Source: Sunxiuqinia indica
GTDB taxonomy: Bacteria > Bacteroidota > Bacteroidia > Bacteroidales > Prolixibacteraceae
NCBI RefSeq assembly: GCF_009847015.1
Contig: NZ_WVEM01000016.1
Span: forward strand, 49,339 to 113,338
Length of the DNA stretch: 64,000 nucleotides
Reading direction: 5' to 3'
Below are positions 51,042 to 60,720 of this stretch, one piece after another. The number at the start of each line of letters is the position of its first letter. The first letter of the stretch is position 1. The translations under genes and the position numbers were made by a program. The notes beneath the pieces are model-generated. The model was not told the origin of the DNA. It worked only from the letters and a program-made list of their open reading frames with translations, and did no database searches.

Positions 51042-53732
51042 ATGTTGAATTACTCGCTACATATTAGCCTTGACAACGAGGAAAATTACTTTGAGGTTGA
51101 GCCTGAAAACGGGGTGAAGCATGGTGAAGAAATGGTTGACAGAATGCCTTCGTGGAGAAAAACATGGCAGCCGTTTATGATCAGGAATAAACCTTACAAT
51201 TACAAGCAAAGCGCGTTGAATGGTTTCCGGCTTTACGATATCATTGTGAATGATCCAAATTATACCCCAACTACAAAATACATCGTTAGGTTCACCCTTG
51301 GAACTCAGGTTGTCAAAGGGTACTTCGGAAAGGTAGATTGCAAAATAAATGAAGATCATTCGTTGATCCAAATAGATGCGGCAACACTTGATCAATACAC
51401 TGAGTTTCTTGAAAACTACGAAACAAAAGTTAATGTATTCGGAACATCAAACGTGGTTCGTAACGGAGATTTTGAAAATTGGTTTGATGGACTCCCAATC
51501 GGATTCGAATCATCAACAGGTATTGCCCGTGGTATTTTGCTCGACAAATACTGTGCTAAACTAGGATCGTATAATTATATCGATGGAGGGTTGCCGCCAT
51601 ACTACCTTCCAACAATGTCTATTCTTACTCAAACGGTAGCAGGATTAAGAGAGGGGGCACAGTCTCAACTATCATTCTACTATCGTGTTGTTGGAAACCT
51701 TACGGAGAATGTAGACCTTGAATATAGCTTGACAATATCGAATGATACGGATACTTACCAATATACAGATCAGGATTCCTGGATATTATCGTCCGGGAAG
51801 CAAGAAATAAAATACGCTACCAATAAGGTTCCACTTCCGACTGATTCGGTTGATAGCTTTTCATATTTTAATAAAACAATCAGTGCTTTCCCAATTTCGG
51901 GCGATGTTGAAATAAGGCTTTACTATAAAGCTCCTGTTCTGTTCTATTATTCTGAAGCTGATTTTTCGCACCTGTATGTCACTTCACTCGAATTCGCAAC
52001 ATCCGATATTAATTACATGTCGGTAGATGTGAGCTTGCTTGATAATAAATTTAAAGAATATAAGCTGGAAAGCATTAAGCGCGAAGATGGTAGTTTTTAT
52101 CCGGAGTTTTTCAGAGTTGGTATCAGGGAAAAGGACTATCCTAACATTGACGATTATTTTGATGACGATGGGAGCCCTAATGAAACATTGCTGGCTGATG
52201 GAAAGTTTGGCCCGTCAGACGAGAATGGACAACAAGAATACATCACCGATTTGATGAATAAATTTGCGGACGATCCAAATTCTTCATTTTTCTTAGGCGA
52301 AATTTGCGAACTGTCAATTTACAAGGATAACAATACCTACACGCAGTTTTTCAAAAAATACAGAAGTTTAAAAGCGAGTGCCAAGTTTGCCCGTGAAGAA
52401 ATCTGGACCCAAAATGATAACAATGGTGAATCGGTTAAACCTGACGGCGGAGGATGGGCGAACATCAATATTACCGAAGATAAAAAAGGATATACCAAGT
52501 GGGGCAGAACCCCATACAATGGCGCTGGCAATTGGGTGAAATACCCAAAAGATACGTCAGGAGGTAGCGAATATGAATGGGGATGGTCGGAAAAATCAAC
52601 ATCGATAAAGCAATATCCAGCCGGCGATAACTCAGAAACAATCGAATCTGCAGTAGATTTTCGTGATGTATGCCGTAAAATATACCGCGGAACGCATAAC
52701 AGCCTGTTATCAAAAGAGGTGTATTCGGCGTTCTTTTGGAACGATTCCCCGTTTATGGACTTCCTGGAACTACAGAATGGCGAAAACTATTACCGGATGA
52801 ATCGGAAAAATGGTAATTATCTAAACCAGATTGCCGCTGTGCATACATCCGATCTTAAAACAGTATATAATCCGGATAAAGAAAACACAGACCTTAAAGT
52901 AAGCTTTAAAGATTTCTTTGAAGATTTAAAGGTAAAATGGCCTTCATTAATTTGGTGGATCGACGAGGATTACAACTTGCACATCGAACATTTGCGGTTT
53001 ACCGACCGGTTTCTTGTATTTACTGACATTATAAATATAACGGGATACAATTATGTTGGTGATTATAAGGAGTACGACTTCAACCCCGACGAGCTTTATG
53101 GTAATATTATTCGCGAAGAACTAAACTCAAGCTACAAGGATTTCAAGAGAAGCGAAATGATCTTTGATAAGATTGTAACCAACAAGCGAAACAGAGATCT
53201 TAAACAGGAATTGGCAACAAAGGTAATCTGTACAGATGTGCAACATGCTATTGAATACCGTGATGAACTTGAAAACGGGATGTTGCTTGTAAACTACATC
53301 GATGACGGAACATCAAAGACAATACGCTACGGAAAGGGCATAATTACAAAAAAAGAAGTTCCCAATGGCTTGCTGTCAACGCCATCTCTGCTACGAAATT
53401 TTGGAAATTACGAAGGAACATGGTCAAGGGGTTATATCGATGGAGATATAGTCAATTTCAAGTTCACAAAAAAATGCCGGAACGGGAAACAAATTAAACT
53501 GAAGGGGATTATTGAAGACCATTATTTACTCACCGGGCTAGGTATGGCAAATATCATTGAAAAAGAATACGACTACGACAATGAAACGACAACAATAACA
53601 CCTGTTTACAGGCACGAAGATTACTACTTTGTCGCTGACAATAACGAATTTTTACAGTTCGAACGCGACTTAAACGAGGAGTTCGACTATTACCACGGCC
53701 TACCAATAGGCTATGATAAATTAATTGTTTAA
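51042..53732 (+). CDS. large tail-tip or baseplate protein (896 aa)
   Basis: This is an unrecognised large virion protein after the distal tail gene. It has no signal peptide. The N-terminal part (YSLHISLDNEENYFEVEPEN, then GTQVVKGYFGKVDCKI) and a middle jelly-roll-like segment (VVRNGDFENWFDGLPIGFES, as in carbohydrate-binding modules) are followed by KFKEYKLESIKREDG and LKVKWPSLIWWIDEDYNLHI. The order suggests a tail hub carrying a glycan-binding insertion. It has its own promoter-like site. Confidence 0.65.
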   Translation: MLNYSLHISLDNEENYFEVEPENGVKHGEEMVDRMPSWRKTWQPFMIRNKPYNYKQSALNGFRLYDIIVNDPNYTPTTKYIVRFTLGTQVVKGYFGKVDCKINEDHSLIQIDAATLDQYTEFLENYETKVNVFGTSNVVRNGDFENWFDGLPIGFESSTGIARGILLDKYCAKLGSYNYIDGGLPPYYLPTMSILTQTVAGLREGAQSQLSFYYRVVGNLTENVDLEYSLTISNDTDTYQYTDQDSWILSSGKQEIKYATNKVPLPTDSVDSFSYFNKTISAFPISGDVEIRLYYKAPVLFYYSEADFSHLYVTSLEFATSDINYMSVDVSLLDNKFKEYKLESIKREDGSFYPEFFRVGIREKDYPNIDDYFDDDGSPNETLLADGKFGPSDENGQQEYITDLMNKFADDPNSSFFLGEICELSIYKDNNTYTQFFKKYRSLKASAKFAREEIWTQNDNNGESVKPDGGGWANINITEDKKGYTKWGRTPYNGAGNWVKYPKDTSGGSEYEWGWSEKSTSIKQYPAGDNSETIESAVDFRDVCRKIYRGTHNSLLSKEVYSAFFWNDSPFMDFLELQNGENYYRMNRKNGNYLNQIAAVHTSDLKTVYNPDKENTDLKVSFKDFFEDLKVKWPSLIWWIDEDYNLHIEHLRFTDRFLVFTDIINITGYNYVGDYKEYDFNPDELYGNIIREELNSSYKDFKRSEMIFDKIVTNKRNRDLKQELATKVICTDVQHAIEYRDELENGMLLVNYIDDGTSKTIRYGKGIITKKEVPNGLLSTPSLLRNFGNYEGTWSRGYIDGDIVNFKFTKKCRNGKQIKLKGIIEDHYLLTGLGMANIIEKEYDYDNETTTITPVYRHEDYYFVADNNEFLQFERDLNEEFDYYHGLPIGYDKLIV

Positions 53733-53742
53733 TGCGGAAATT

Positions 53743-54201
53743 ATGCCCGAAGAATTAATTATAAAGAATCCGATAACGCAGACCAGGCCATATGAGCTTC
53801 CACTCTATATTCAGTATGGAGAGGGTGACCCTGAATATGTTGATCCGGATAATATTTTCTTAATGGTTGACTATGTTGACTGGTCGAAACCAAAGCGGTT
53901 CTCTTTGGGCGAACTACTAGCTGGCGCCGGTGGGCTTGGCGGGGGAATACACATCGAAAAAGGTCGCCTTACCGGGCTGACAGATCATTATGTAGCTGTT
54001 GATTTTGAGTTTGCTTTTGACGACATACCAATAGGCAGGGGAAACCTTAACGTTTACAAGGTGCGAACACATGGCGACGGGAATACAACTGACATTAAAT
54101 ACACTCCACTAAACCTTGATGTGAGCACCGAGGGGTTTTCATTTTACATTGATGAAAGCATTGACTTAACGGGGATTATTGTTGAATACATTTTTTTATA
54201 A
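53743..54201 (+). CDS. hypothetical tail protein (152 aa)
   Basis: This is an unrecognised protein with a proline-rich start (MPEELIIKNPITQTRPYELP), a Gly-rich linker (GELLAGAGGLGGGIHIEKG) and a beta-rich C-terminus (GFSFYIDESIDLTGIIVEYI). The ATG at 53743 is chosen; a TTG at 53725 is in frame. It probably joins the tail tip to the fibre encoded next. Confidence 0.55.
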   Translation: MPEELIIKNPITQTRPYELPLYIQYGEGDPEYVDPDNIFLMVDYVDWSKPKRFSLGELLAGAGGLGGGIHIEKGRLTGLTDHYVAVDFEFAFDDIPIGRGNLNVYKVRTHGDGNTTDIKYTPLNLDVSTEGFSFYIDESIDLTGIIVEYIFL

Positions 54202-54205
54202 CAAC

Positions 54206-56731
54206 ATGAAAAAAACATTTTTACTCATAGCATTATTCGTAAGTATCCTGTCGGCAAAAGCACAGGACAGAGATGCTTATTTTTTGAAGGTTAGAGAACA
54301 GGCCGTTATTGATACGGTATTGATCTTAAATGGCGACTCGGTTCAGTTTGGGCGCAATGTAACTCCGGCCGATGGTCAGATCATTAAACGCATTGATGGT
54401 TGGTGGACCAATGTAGAGTCTAACTTATGCCTGGACAGCCTGACATATGATGTTGATGAATATTTAAGGGCTTATTGCGGGGCTAACGTGATCGACAGTG
54501 TTTACCTGCCGCAAATATCATTTATTGTACACCACGACACAACGCTTGTTGGTTCAGGAACAGAGCCTGACCCGCTAAAGGTAGACACCTCGATTATTGG
54601 TACTAAATGGTACATCAATCAGCAAATAATTACATCCAATGGCTATAACGACGAAATGGCGCAAGATGCCGTTGGTGGAATTATAGACGACGGTACTTAT
54701 GGCGATGTTATTTTTGAATATTTCGATGCCAGCAACTTAATAACCGGAATTGTTAAAGATAGTAGTCATCTACACCCGATTTCACAAATTACAAATCTTC
54801 AGGATTCATTAGATAGCAAACAAGATATAATTAATGGGGCTGCATCAACTGTGGCGAGTGATAATCTCAACAGTGGGAGAGCTTTGATATCAAGCGACGA
54901 AGGGAAGATAGCTGTAAGCCCCATTATTTCAACTTTCGAACTCGGCAACCTGGATAATTCAAGGAGCAATTTACAAACACAAATTGATGCCATTGAAGCC
55001 GGTAATGGAATAGACACAATCTATACTGAAATTGATTCAGTATTTAACACTGAATACCTCAAATACGACTACGGACTAAACACCTATACCGTTACTCAGT
55101 TGTTTAAGTATGATGGACTAAAAGAGGGGGGTAATGTTACCTGGATTGACAGCTTGAATTTTGCTGTCAGCCCGGCAGCGTATTACATAAATGGCGAATT
55201 CTACACAACTTCATCTGAATTTGTTACGCTTGCCGATGCTGATCCGACTTATTCACGAATTGATATTATTGTTGTTGATACACTCGGGCAAGTTAGTGTT
55301 GTTGCAGGAGTTCCGGCAGCTAATCCGCAAAAGCCTACAGCTGATCCGCAATACCAGATTGAGTTAACACAGGTATGGATTCCGGCCGGATCTATTATTC
55401 CCGGAGGCTCGGGTGGTGGAACAATTGAAGATGAAATTATCTACGATGAAAACATTGAATGGACCGGATCATCGACCGGAGTTATTAATGATTTTGACAA
55501 TACGTCTAATGCTTATAACGGGGTAAAGAGCGACAGTGTTAGTGCGATATCAAACGGAGATGTAATTACCTTCTCAACCGCTACGGCTATTGATAAAACC
55601 AACTATACCAACTTCTCCTTTTTTATTTATTTGAATGAAAGTATGTCGAATCGGCACAGTTTAAGAATACAATGTTTTAATTCAGGTTCGATTGCTTCAC
55701 CGAGAGTAACACTGCCAGTAGATAAATCAGCTACCGGACAGTGGCAAATCGTTTCATTAACAATCGATCAGCTGGGTATTTTTGGAACCGATGTTGACTC
55801 GATTGTATTTAGCTGGGGAAAAACCGGAGCAGATACCGAACATGCCGGGTTTTATATCGATCTGATTAAGTTACAAGGTGGAATAGAACAGCCAATACCA
55901 ACAGGTGAGCCAACCGGTAACGAAGCTGCCTTTGACGGATGGGATAAAGACGTTTCGGACGACTTTGATGGTAACTACAATAGCCTGATCAATAAACCAA
56001 CCATTACCGATGACCAAATTCTTTCACTCGATTCATCTTATAACGCAGGAACGAAAACCTTCCATCTTCAAATTGAAAATGGGAATACCGTTTCATGGAC
56101 TGATAGCACTGGAACGGCTGGTGGCGATAATTGGGGCGTACAAACTGTAGTTAGCGATAATACCTTGACAGGCGATGGAACTTCAGGTAATCCATTAAAA
56201 GCAGATACTACAATTATCGCAACAAAAGCAGACTTGCCAACTGCCGGAACTGATGATCAAACTATTGATGTTTTTCAATTAGCTGGCAACATCTTACAGC
56301 TATCGGTTGAGAATGACGGTGAAGCCACAAAAACAGTTGATTTATCATCATTAAGCGGTGGATCGAGTGCCGACACCCTATTTACCACCATAGCACTGAG
56401 CGACGAAACAACTGATTTAACGATTGGAACAGCAATCAGGACATTTCGAATGCCTGTAGCATGTACAATCACAAAACTCAGAGCCAGCTTAACAACAGCA
56501 ACGGGTGGTACCAACTTGGTTCTAGATATTAATGAGGGTGGTACATCAATCCTATCAACAAAGCTGAGTATCGACATTGGGGAAACAACAAGCAAAACAG
56601 CAGGCGCTCCTTATGTGATTTCGGACAGCTCCATAGCTGATGATGCTCAAATGACTATAGACATCGACCAGGTTGGAAGTACAACTGCCGGAACCGGCTC
56701 AAAAGTGATAATTTACTATTTAAAAAATTAA
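54206..56731 (+). CDS. tail-fibre-like protein with an N-terminal signal peptide (841 aa)
   Basis: The start at 54206 gives a typical signal peptide (MKKTFLLIALFVSILSAKAQ). The rest looks like a fibre: many beta-rich repeats, ISQITNLQDSLDSKQDIING (a form common in fibre shafts), repeated SGNPLKADTTIIATKADL-like segments (two copies of a SGT/GNPLKxDTxII unit near residues 120 and 665), and a middle carbohydrate-binding-like domain (GFYIDLIKLQGGIEQ). A signal peptide on a fibre is unexpected because virion proteins assemble in the cytosol; it may instead be a surface protein of the lysogen. Confidence 0.65.
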   Translation: MKKTFLLIALFVSILSAKAQDRDAYFLKVREQAVIDTVLILNGDSVQFGRNVTPADGQIIKRIDGWWTNVESNLCLDSLTYDVDEYLRAYCGANVIDSVYLPQISFIVHHDTTLVGSGTEPDPLKVDTSIIGTKWYINQQIITSNGYNDEMAQDAVGGIIDDGTYGDVIFEYFDASNLITGIVKDSSHLHPISQITNLQDSLDSKQDIINGAASTVASDNLNSGRALISSDEGKIAVSPIISTFELGNLDNSRSNLQTQIDAIEAGNGIDTIYTEIDSVFNTEYLKYDYGLNTYTVTQLFKYDGLKEGGNVTWIDSLNFAVSPAAYYINGEFYTTSSEFVTLADADPTYSRIDIIVVDTLGQVSVVAGVPAANPQKPTADPQYQIELTQVWIPAGSIIPGGSGGGTIEDEIIYDENIEWTGSSTGVINDFDNTSNAYNGVKSDSVSAISNGDVITFSTATAIDKTNYTNFSFFIYLNESMSNRHSLRIQCFNSGSIASPRVTLPVDKSATGQWQIVSLTIDQLGIFGTDVDSIVFSWGKTGADTEHAGFYIDLIKLQGGIEQPIPTGEPTGNEAAFDGWDKDVSDDFDGNYNSLINKPTITDDQILSLDSSYNAGTKTFHLQIENGNTVSWTDSTGTAGGDNWGVQTVVSDNTLTGDGTSGNPLKADTTIIATKADLPTAGTDDQTIDVFQLAGNILQLSVENDGEATKTVDLSSLSGGSSADTLFTTIALSDETTDLTIGTAIRTFRMPVACTITKLRASLTTATGGTNLVLDINEGGTSILSTKLSIDIGETTSKTAGAPYVISDSSIADDAQMTIDIDQVGSTTAGTGSKVIIYYLKN

Positions 56732-56735
56732 CGTC

Positions 56736-57905
56736 ATGAAAAAAGTATTATTAGTATCGTTTATCCTATTGTCAATATTTTCGAGCTGTAAGAGTCAGGA
56801 TTATATTGATTGGGTAGGAATATCTAATGAATGGGAACTGTTGGCTGATTTTCAAACGAATAAAGATGGGACATTAATAACCGACATAAATAATGATTCT
56901 GGAGTTTTAAAATGGAATGTCGATGGAATAGATTACAATCAAAATGATTTATCATTACCGCTATCCGGTAGTTTGATTGCTGCAAAATTATACGGAAAAG
57001 AATCTCCTGTTTTATCAAGAATCTATGTTGATAATGCAAAAATTGTTGGTCCTCTAGACCTAACAGGAGTAACAGAACTAAGCTCTCTTTCTTTATACGC
57101 CTTTTTAAATCAAGAAATGACAGATATTTTAATTTCTCCGACAGTAGTAGGCGATTGGTCTTCTTTTTTGGCCTATTCATGCAATTTAACAGGAACGCTT
57201 GATTTATCGATGATTACCAGTATTTCTAATTGCTCGTTTTATTTGTTTTCGAATCCAAATTTAACACAGATAAATTTCTCAAACTCTATAACTGGATATG
57301 TTAGATATCTGTACTTGTACAATTGTAATTTAACAGGAAATCTTAATTTAACAGGTTTTTCAGCCTTTTCACCTTCTTATTCAGATATACGGGTACACGG
57401 TAATGCAGGTCTTACGAGTCTTACTATCAACTCAAGTATAACAGGAGTAATTAGAACAATTTATGCCTATTCATGCAATTTAACAGGAACGCTTGATTTA
57501 TCGATGATACCTGCATTCCTTGCTTCCGGGGCTGAAATTAGATTATCTTCAAATCCAAACCTTACCTCTATTTTACTGCCTGCTTCAACAGGAACAATTT
57601 CATTGTTTGATGCAAGTGCTTGTGATTTGGGTTATATTAATTTTTCTGGAATAATCAACCTTGTCAAGGTTGATGGGTGTCAGATAAAATTATCAAACAA
57701 CAATCTCACAAGCGAAGAAGTGAATCATATTTTATATGATTTATCTGTGCTTGTAGTTTCGGAAGCAAGTGGTGGAGATTATACCGGCAGGGGAATTTCA
57801 ATAGCCGGTTCTAATGCAGCCCCAGATAGTAGTTCTGGCGGCTATAATGGATTAGCAGCAAAGGCTAGTTTAGAGGCGAAAGGATTTATAGTAACTACAA
57901 ATTAG
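56736..57905 (+). CDS. leucine-rich-repeat-like lipoprotein (389 aa)
   Basis: A lipoprotein signal (MKKVLLVSFILLSIFSSCKS) is followed by at least six irregular repeats of the form CNLTGTLDLSMI...NPNLTQINFS, each giving one strand-turn, as in BspA-type or bacterial leucine-rich repeats. The last part (SNNNLTSEEVNHILYDLSVL) caps the solenoid. Two repeats share 44 identical bases (57171-57214 and 57465-57508), so recent duplication or recombination is likely. It follows the fibre-like gene by 4 bp. It may be displayed on the lysogen's surface. Confidence 0.7.
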   Translation: MKKVLLVSFILLSIFSSCKSQDYIDWVGISNEWELLADFQTNKDGTLITDINNDSGVLKWNVDGIDYNQNDLSLPLSGSLIAAKLYGKESPVLSRIYVDNAKIVGPLDLTGVTELSSLSLYAFLNQEMTDILISPTVVGDWSSFLAYSCNLTGTLDLSMITSISNCSFYLFSNPNLTQINFSNSITGYVRYLYLYNCNLTGNLNLTGFSAFSPSYSDIRVHGNAGLTSLTINSSITGVIRTIYAYSCNLTGTLDLSMIPAFLASGAEIRLSSNPNLTSILLPASTGTISLFDASACDLGYINFSGIINLVKVDGCQIKLSNNNLTSEEVNHILYDLSVLVVSEASGGDYTGRGISIAGSNAAPDSSSGGYNGLAAKASLEAKGFIVTTN

Positions 57906-57993
57906 ATTTTAAAAATGAAAAAAAGACCTCGGACAACGGCAGATGAATAGCAGAATTAAATATTTTTTATTAAAAAGTTAAAACATAAAGACA

Positions 57994-58236
57994 ATGAAAA
58001 CAGAAAATTGGTTTGTACGAATGGTAAAGTGGATTGCAACTGTTGTTGAAGATAAGGCTGGAAGCATATCAAGTAAACGGGTTGGATTTTTCTGGTGCTT
58101 ATGGATGTTAAATCGGGCGGCTGTAAACACTCAAATTAATGAGATTGTGATTTATGCTATTGTTGGTCTTGCCTTTGGTCTTGTTGGCCTTACAGTTCCG
58201 GAGTGGTTTTCCAATCACAAAAAGCCAATATCATGA
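57994..58236 (+). CDS. holin-like membrane protein (80 aa)
   Basis: The product has two hydrophobic stretches, SKRVGFFWCLWMLNRAAVN and NEIVIYAIVGLAFGLVGLTV, after an N-terminal amphipathic helix (NWFVRMVKWIATVV). Size, topology and position just before spanin-like and endolysin genes support a holin role; the sequence family itself is not recognised. It is coupled to the next gene (ATGA). Confidence 0.65.
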   Translation: MKTENWFVRMVKWIATVVEDKAGSISSKRVGFFWCLWMLNRAAVNTQINEIVIYAIVGLAFGLVGLTVPEWFSNHKKPIS

Positions 58237-58847
58237 ACATGCTCACTAAAACACTTATTGGTGTAATAATTGCCTTGTCTTTGGCATTTTCGGCTCAATC
58301 TTATCTGTATAAAAAGAGCAGGGAAACAGCCAAGCGCGAAACAGCCAACGTAAAAAGTCTTTTAAAAGATAAGGATTTAGAACTTAAACTGACTCGTAAA
58401 GAGTATAAAGAATCGAATCTTGAAGCTAAACAAAAGATTGATTCAATCAGGAAGGAGTACAACATTAAACTGAAAGAAGTCAAATCGGCAACAGTAGTTA
58501 AAACGGTTTATATTGATACGACTACTCAAACGGCAGAGATGGGACTACCAGAAGAGATTATTCAACCGAAAGATACGATCTCTCCAATCATCATTCAGAA
58601 TATTAAACCACTATATCGAATTCCGACAAATATTAAAGGCTCCTGTTGGTCTATGAAAGGAGAAATAATTTCTCACGATCCCGAAAGTAGATTAAATGTT
58701 ATTGAAAGACGATCAGATAATTCAATTCAACTATTAGTGACCAGAGAACGATTTTTAGGGTTTTTATGGTGGAAAGGTAAACAAGAATTTAAGGCTTATT
58801 CGGATTGTGGAGAGAAAAAAGTTACAAAAATAGAGTTTACGAAATAA
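58233..58847 (+). CDS. Rz-like inner-membrane spanin candidate (204 aa)
   Basis: One N-terminal membrane span (LTKTLIGVIIALSLAFSAQS) is followed by a long charged coiled coil (LKDKDLELKLTRKEYKESNL) and a C-terminal globular part. That topology suits the inner-membrane subunit of a spanin, which fuses the membranes at lysis. No separate outer-membrane lipoprotein was found in another frame. The holin-like and endolysin genes flank it closely. Confidence 0.55.
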   Translation: MNMLTKTLIGVIIALSLAFSAQSYLYKKSRETAKRETANVKSLLKDKDLELKLTRKEYKESNLEAKQKIDSIRKEYNIKLKEVKSATVVKTVYIDTTTQTAEMGLPEEIIQPKDTISPIIIQNIKPLYRIPTNIKGSCWSMKGEIISHDPESRLNVIERRSDNSIQLLVTRERFLGFLWWKGKQEFKAYSDCGEKKVTKIEFTK

Positions 58848-58859
58848 ACATCTTTGATT

Positions 58860-59300
58860 ATGAGTGACAGTGAAAGGGACTATTTATTAGCATTGATAGA
58901 AGAACAAATGGAGTCGCATATGACCTCCATTAAAAAAAACGTTCATAGAACAATGATAGTTGCAATAAGCACAATGCTTACAATGCTTGGGCTGACAATA
59001 GCTCTTGCAGGTCCGGCTACGGCAACAGCGTATAATGCTAAGCAGGGAGCCGCCGAAAATAAAAAAGACATTCTGCAGCTGAAAGAAGAATTAGACAATA
59101 AGATAGATGAAAGATATGTTTTAGAAAATTTCATTTCAAGAGGAAACTACGTCTATCTTGATAATATTGAGCATTCAGCAGATGTTGAAGCAATTAGGAA
59201 CCCCAATAACTCCGATGTTATTTATTTTAAATTTAACAATGGTCTTAAAGAGCTATTGAGAGTCGATAATTTTAGAGGCACTAATGAAAAGCATGATTGA
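58860..59300 (+). CDS. membrane protein of the lysis module (146 aa)
   Basis: This is an unrecognised protein with one central hydrophobic stretch (TMIVAISTMLTMLGLTIALA) and a helical tail (ENKKDILQLKEELDNKIDER). It could be a second holin or an antiholin. The ATG at 58860 is used; a TTG at 58854 is in frame. It overlaps the endolysin start by 17 bp. Confidence 0.55.
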   Translation: MSDSERDYLLALIEEQMESHMTSIKKNVHRTMIVAISTMLTMLGLTIALAGPATATAYNAKQGAAENKKDILQLKEELDNKIDERYVLENFISRGNYVYLDNIEHSADVEAIRNPNNSDVIYFKFNNGLKELLRVDNFRGTNEKHD

Positions 59301-59844
59301 GAATAAAATCATTGAAATAGCCAACCAATTTATCGGGTTGACCGAGAAACCAGGTAATTCAGGATTCTATGATCATGAAGGGATTCAGGCGTTAACACAC
59401 ATGCACCCGGAGGAATTGTTTAGAACGATAGGGTGGAAGAAAGGCTATGCCTGGTGTATGCTCAATTGTGAAGTAATCTGGAAACTGGCGTATGCCAAAT
59501 ACGATTCAATGATGATACCGGAACTCAATAGATTGTTTTCGGCTTCTGTGGCTCAAACGGAGGCTAATTTTAAACGATCAGACTTGTTTGTGGTAGATGA
59601 CGCCCCAAAGGAGGGAAATATCGCTGTGTGGCGTTCTTTTAATGCTAAAAGACAAATGCAATGGTCGGGCCATGCCGGAATAGTCATTGACTATGCACAC
59701 GACCACATCAAAACCATAGATGGAAACACCAATTCAAGTGGGGGGCGCGAAGGAATTGAAGTTGCTGAAAAAAGAAGGGTGCTTGACTTTACCGAAAGGC
59801 CCGGACTTGTACTACGATGTTTTATTCATCCGAAAGAAATTTAA
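59284..59844 (+). CDS. endolysin, CHAP/NlpC-like peptidoglycan hydrolase
   Basis: The 186-residue lysis enzyme shows the Cys/His/Asn layout of papain-like peptidoglycan peptidases: Cys in GYAWCMLNCEVIW (about residue 58), His in MQWSGHAGIVIDYAHDH (about 131) and Asn in IDGNTNSSGGREG (about 150). The GNTN...G segment is typical of phage CHAP-type lysins. There is no signal peptide, so it would need the holin to reach the wall. It ends 3 bp from the convergent int2. Confidence 0.82.
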   Translation: MKSMIENKIIEIANQFIGLTEKPGNSGFYDHEGIQALTHMHPEELFRTIGWKKGYAWCMLNCEVIWKLAYAKYDSMMIPELNRLFSASVAQTEANFKRSDLFVVDDAPKEGNIAVWRSFNAKRQMQWSGHAGIVIDYAHDHIKTIDGNTNSSGGREGIEVAEKRRVLDFTERPGLVLRCFIHPKEI

Positions 59845-59847
59845 CCA

Positions 59848-60678
59848 TTAAGCTGACATCCGGTGTCTCAACTTGACCCTTCCAATGTATCGGGTAGATA
59901 CATGCGTATAAATTTCTGTTGTCTTACTACTTGCATGTCCTAAAATTTCCTGAATAACACGAATGTCAACTCCTTGTTCGAGTAAGTGGGTTGCAAAAGA
60001 ATGCCTGAAGGTATGTGGAGTTACATTTTTGGTTATTCCTGCTTGATTAACCGCTTTCTGTAAAAACTTACGAATTGAAGTTGCTGAATACTGTCCGTTT
60101 TTCGTTTGGCCATTAAATAACCAGTTCTCAGGTTTGTACTGATTGTAATATCTACGAAGATTATGCAGACACTCGTCATCCAATGCAACTTGCCGATCCT
60201 TGTTAAACTTCCCATCCCTGACATAAAGAAGACCTCTTTTTGAGTCGATGCCAAGCACTTTCAGGTTGATTACTTCGGATATTCGTAATCCGTGACAATA
60301 AATTGTCTCAATAATACACCGATGCTTAAAATTTGGAATGGCATTTAGAATTAAATCTACTTCTTCGATCGACAATACAGTTGGCAATTTACGGTCCTTA
60401 AAAGGCCGGTCAATAAAATAAGTATCTCTCGGATTATCCAGAACCTTTTCGTAGTAAAACTTAATGGCATTAATGCGTGAATTGATATAGGATTTAGATA
60501 CTCCAAGATCATACAATGATTCCAGGTAATTCAAAATGTCGTTTTTAGAAATATACCTTGAATCCTTACCTTCAAAATATTCCAGGAAGCTATTAAAGGC
60601 ACTCAAGTATTGTGCTTGAGTGCTTTCGGCCATCCCTAAAATCTTTAATTTTCTTGTGTAGTTTTCTAATATTTTCAC
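59848..60678 (-). CDS. tyrosine recombinase int2 (XerC/D-like, integron-integrase-like)
   Basis: The 276-residue recombinase starts with GTG at 60678. A SAM-like domain (1-95) precedes the catalytic domain with Arg132 (YCHGLRISEV), Lys157 or Lys160, His222 and Arg225 (TPHTFRHSFATHL), His248 (LGHASS) and Tyr257 (TEIYTHV). The AVNQAGITK...TPHTFRHSF region closely resembles IntI, but the ~35-residue insertion with the extra helix that marks IntI is absent. It begins 43 bp from the right 16-bp repeat. It is the best candidate for both prophage integration and cassette movement. Confidence 0.88.
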   Translation of the reverse strand: MKILENYTRKLKILGMAESTQAQYLSAFNSFLEYFEGKDSRYISKNDILNYLESLYDLGVSKSYINSRINAIKFYYEKVLDNPRDTYFIDRPFKDRKLPTVLSIEEVDLILNAIPNFKHRCIIETIYCHGLRISEVINLKVLGIDSKRGLLYVRDGKFNKDRQVALDDECLHNLRRYYNQYKPENWLFNGQTKNGQYSATSIRKFLQKAVNQAGITKNVTPHTFRHSFATHLLEQGVDIRVIQEILGHASSKTTEIYTHVSTRYIGRVKLRHRMSA

Positions 60679-60720
60679 AATAGATTAGTTTTAATTGGTT
60701 AGTAATTAATTATTTAGTGT

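Noticed and set aside
57171..57508. CRISPR-like repeats
   Set aside because: The repeated units are coding repeats of a lipoprotein with diverged neighbours; there are no regular spacers or cas genes in the window.
59848..60678. int2 as a canonical integron integrase
   Set aside because: The insertion between the catalytic Lys region and HxxR that defines IntI is absent; I call it IntI-like only.
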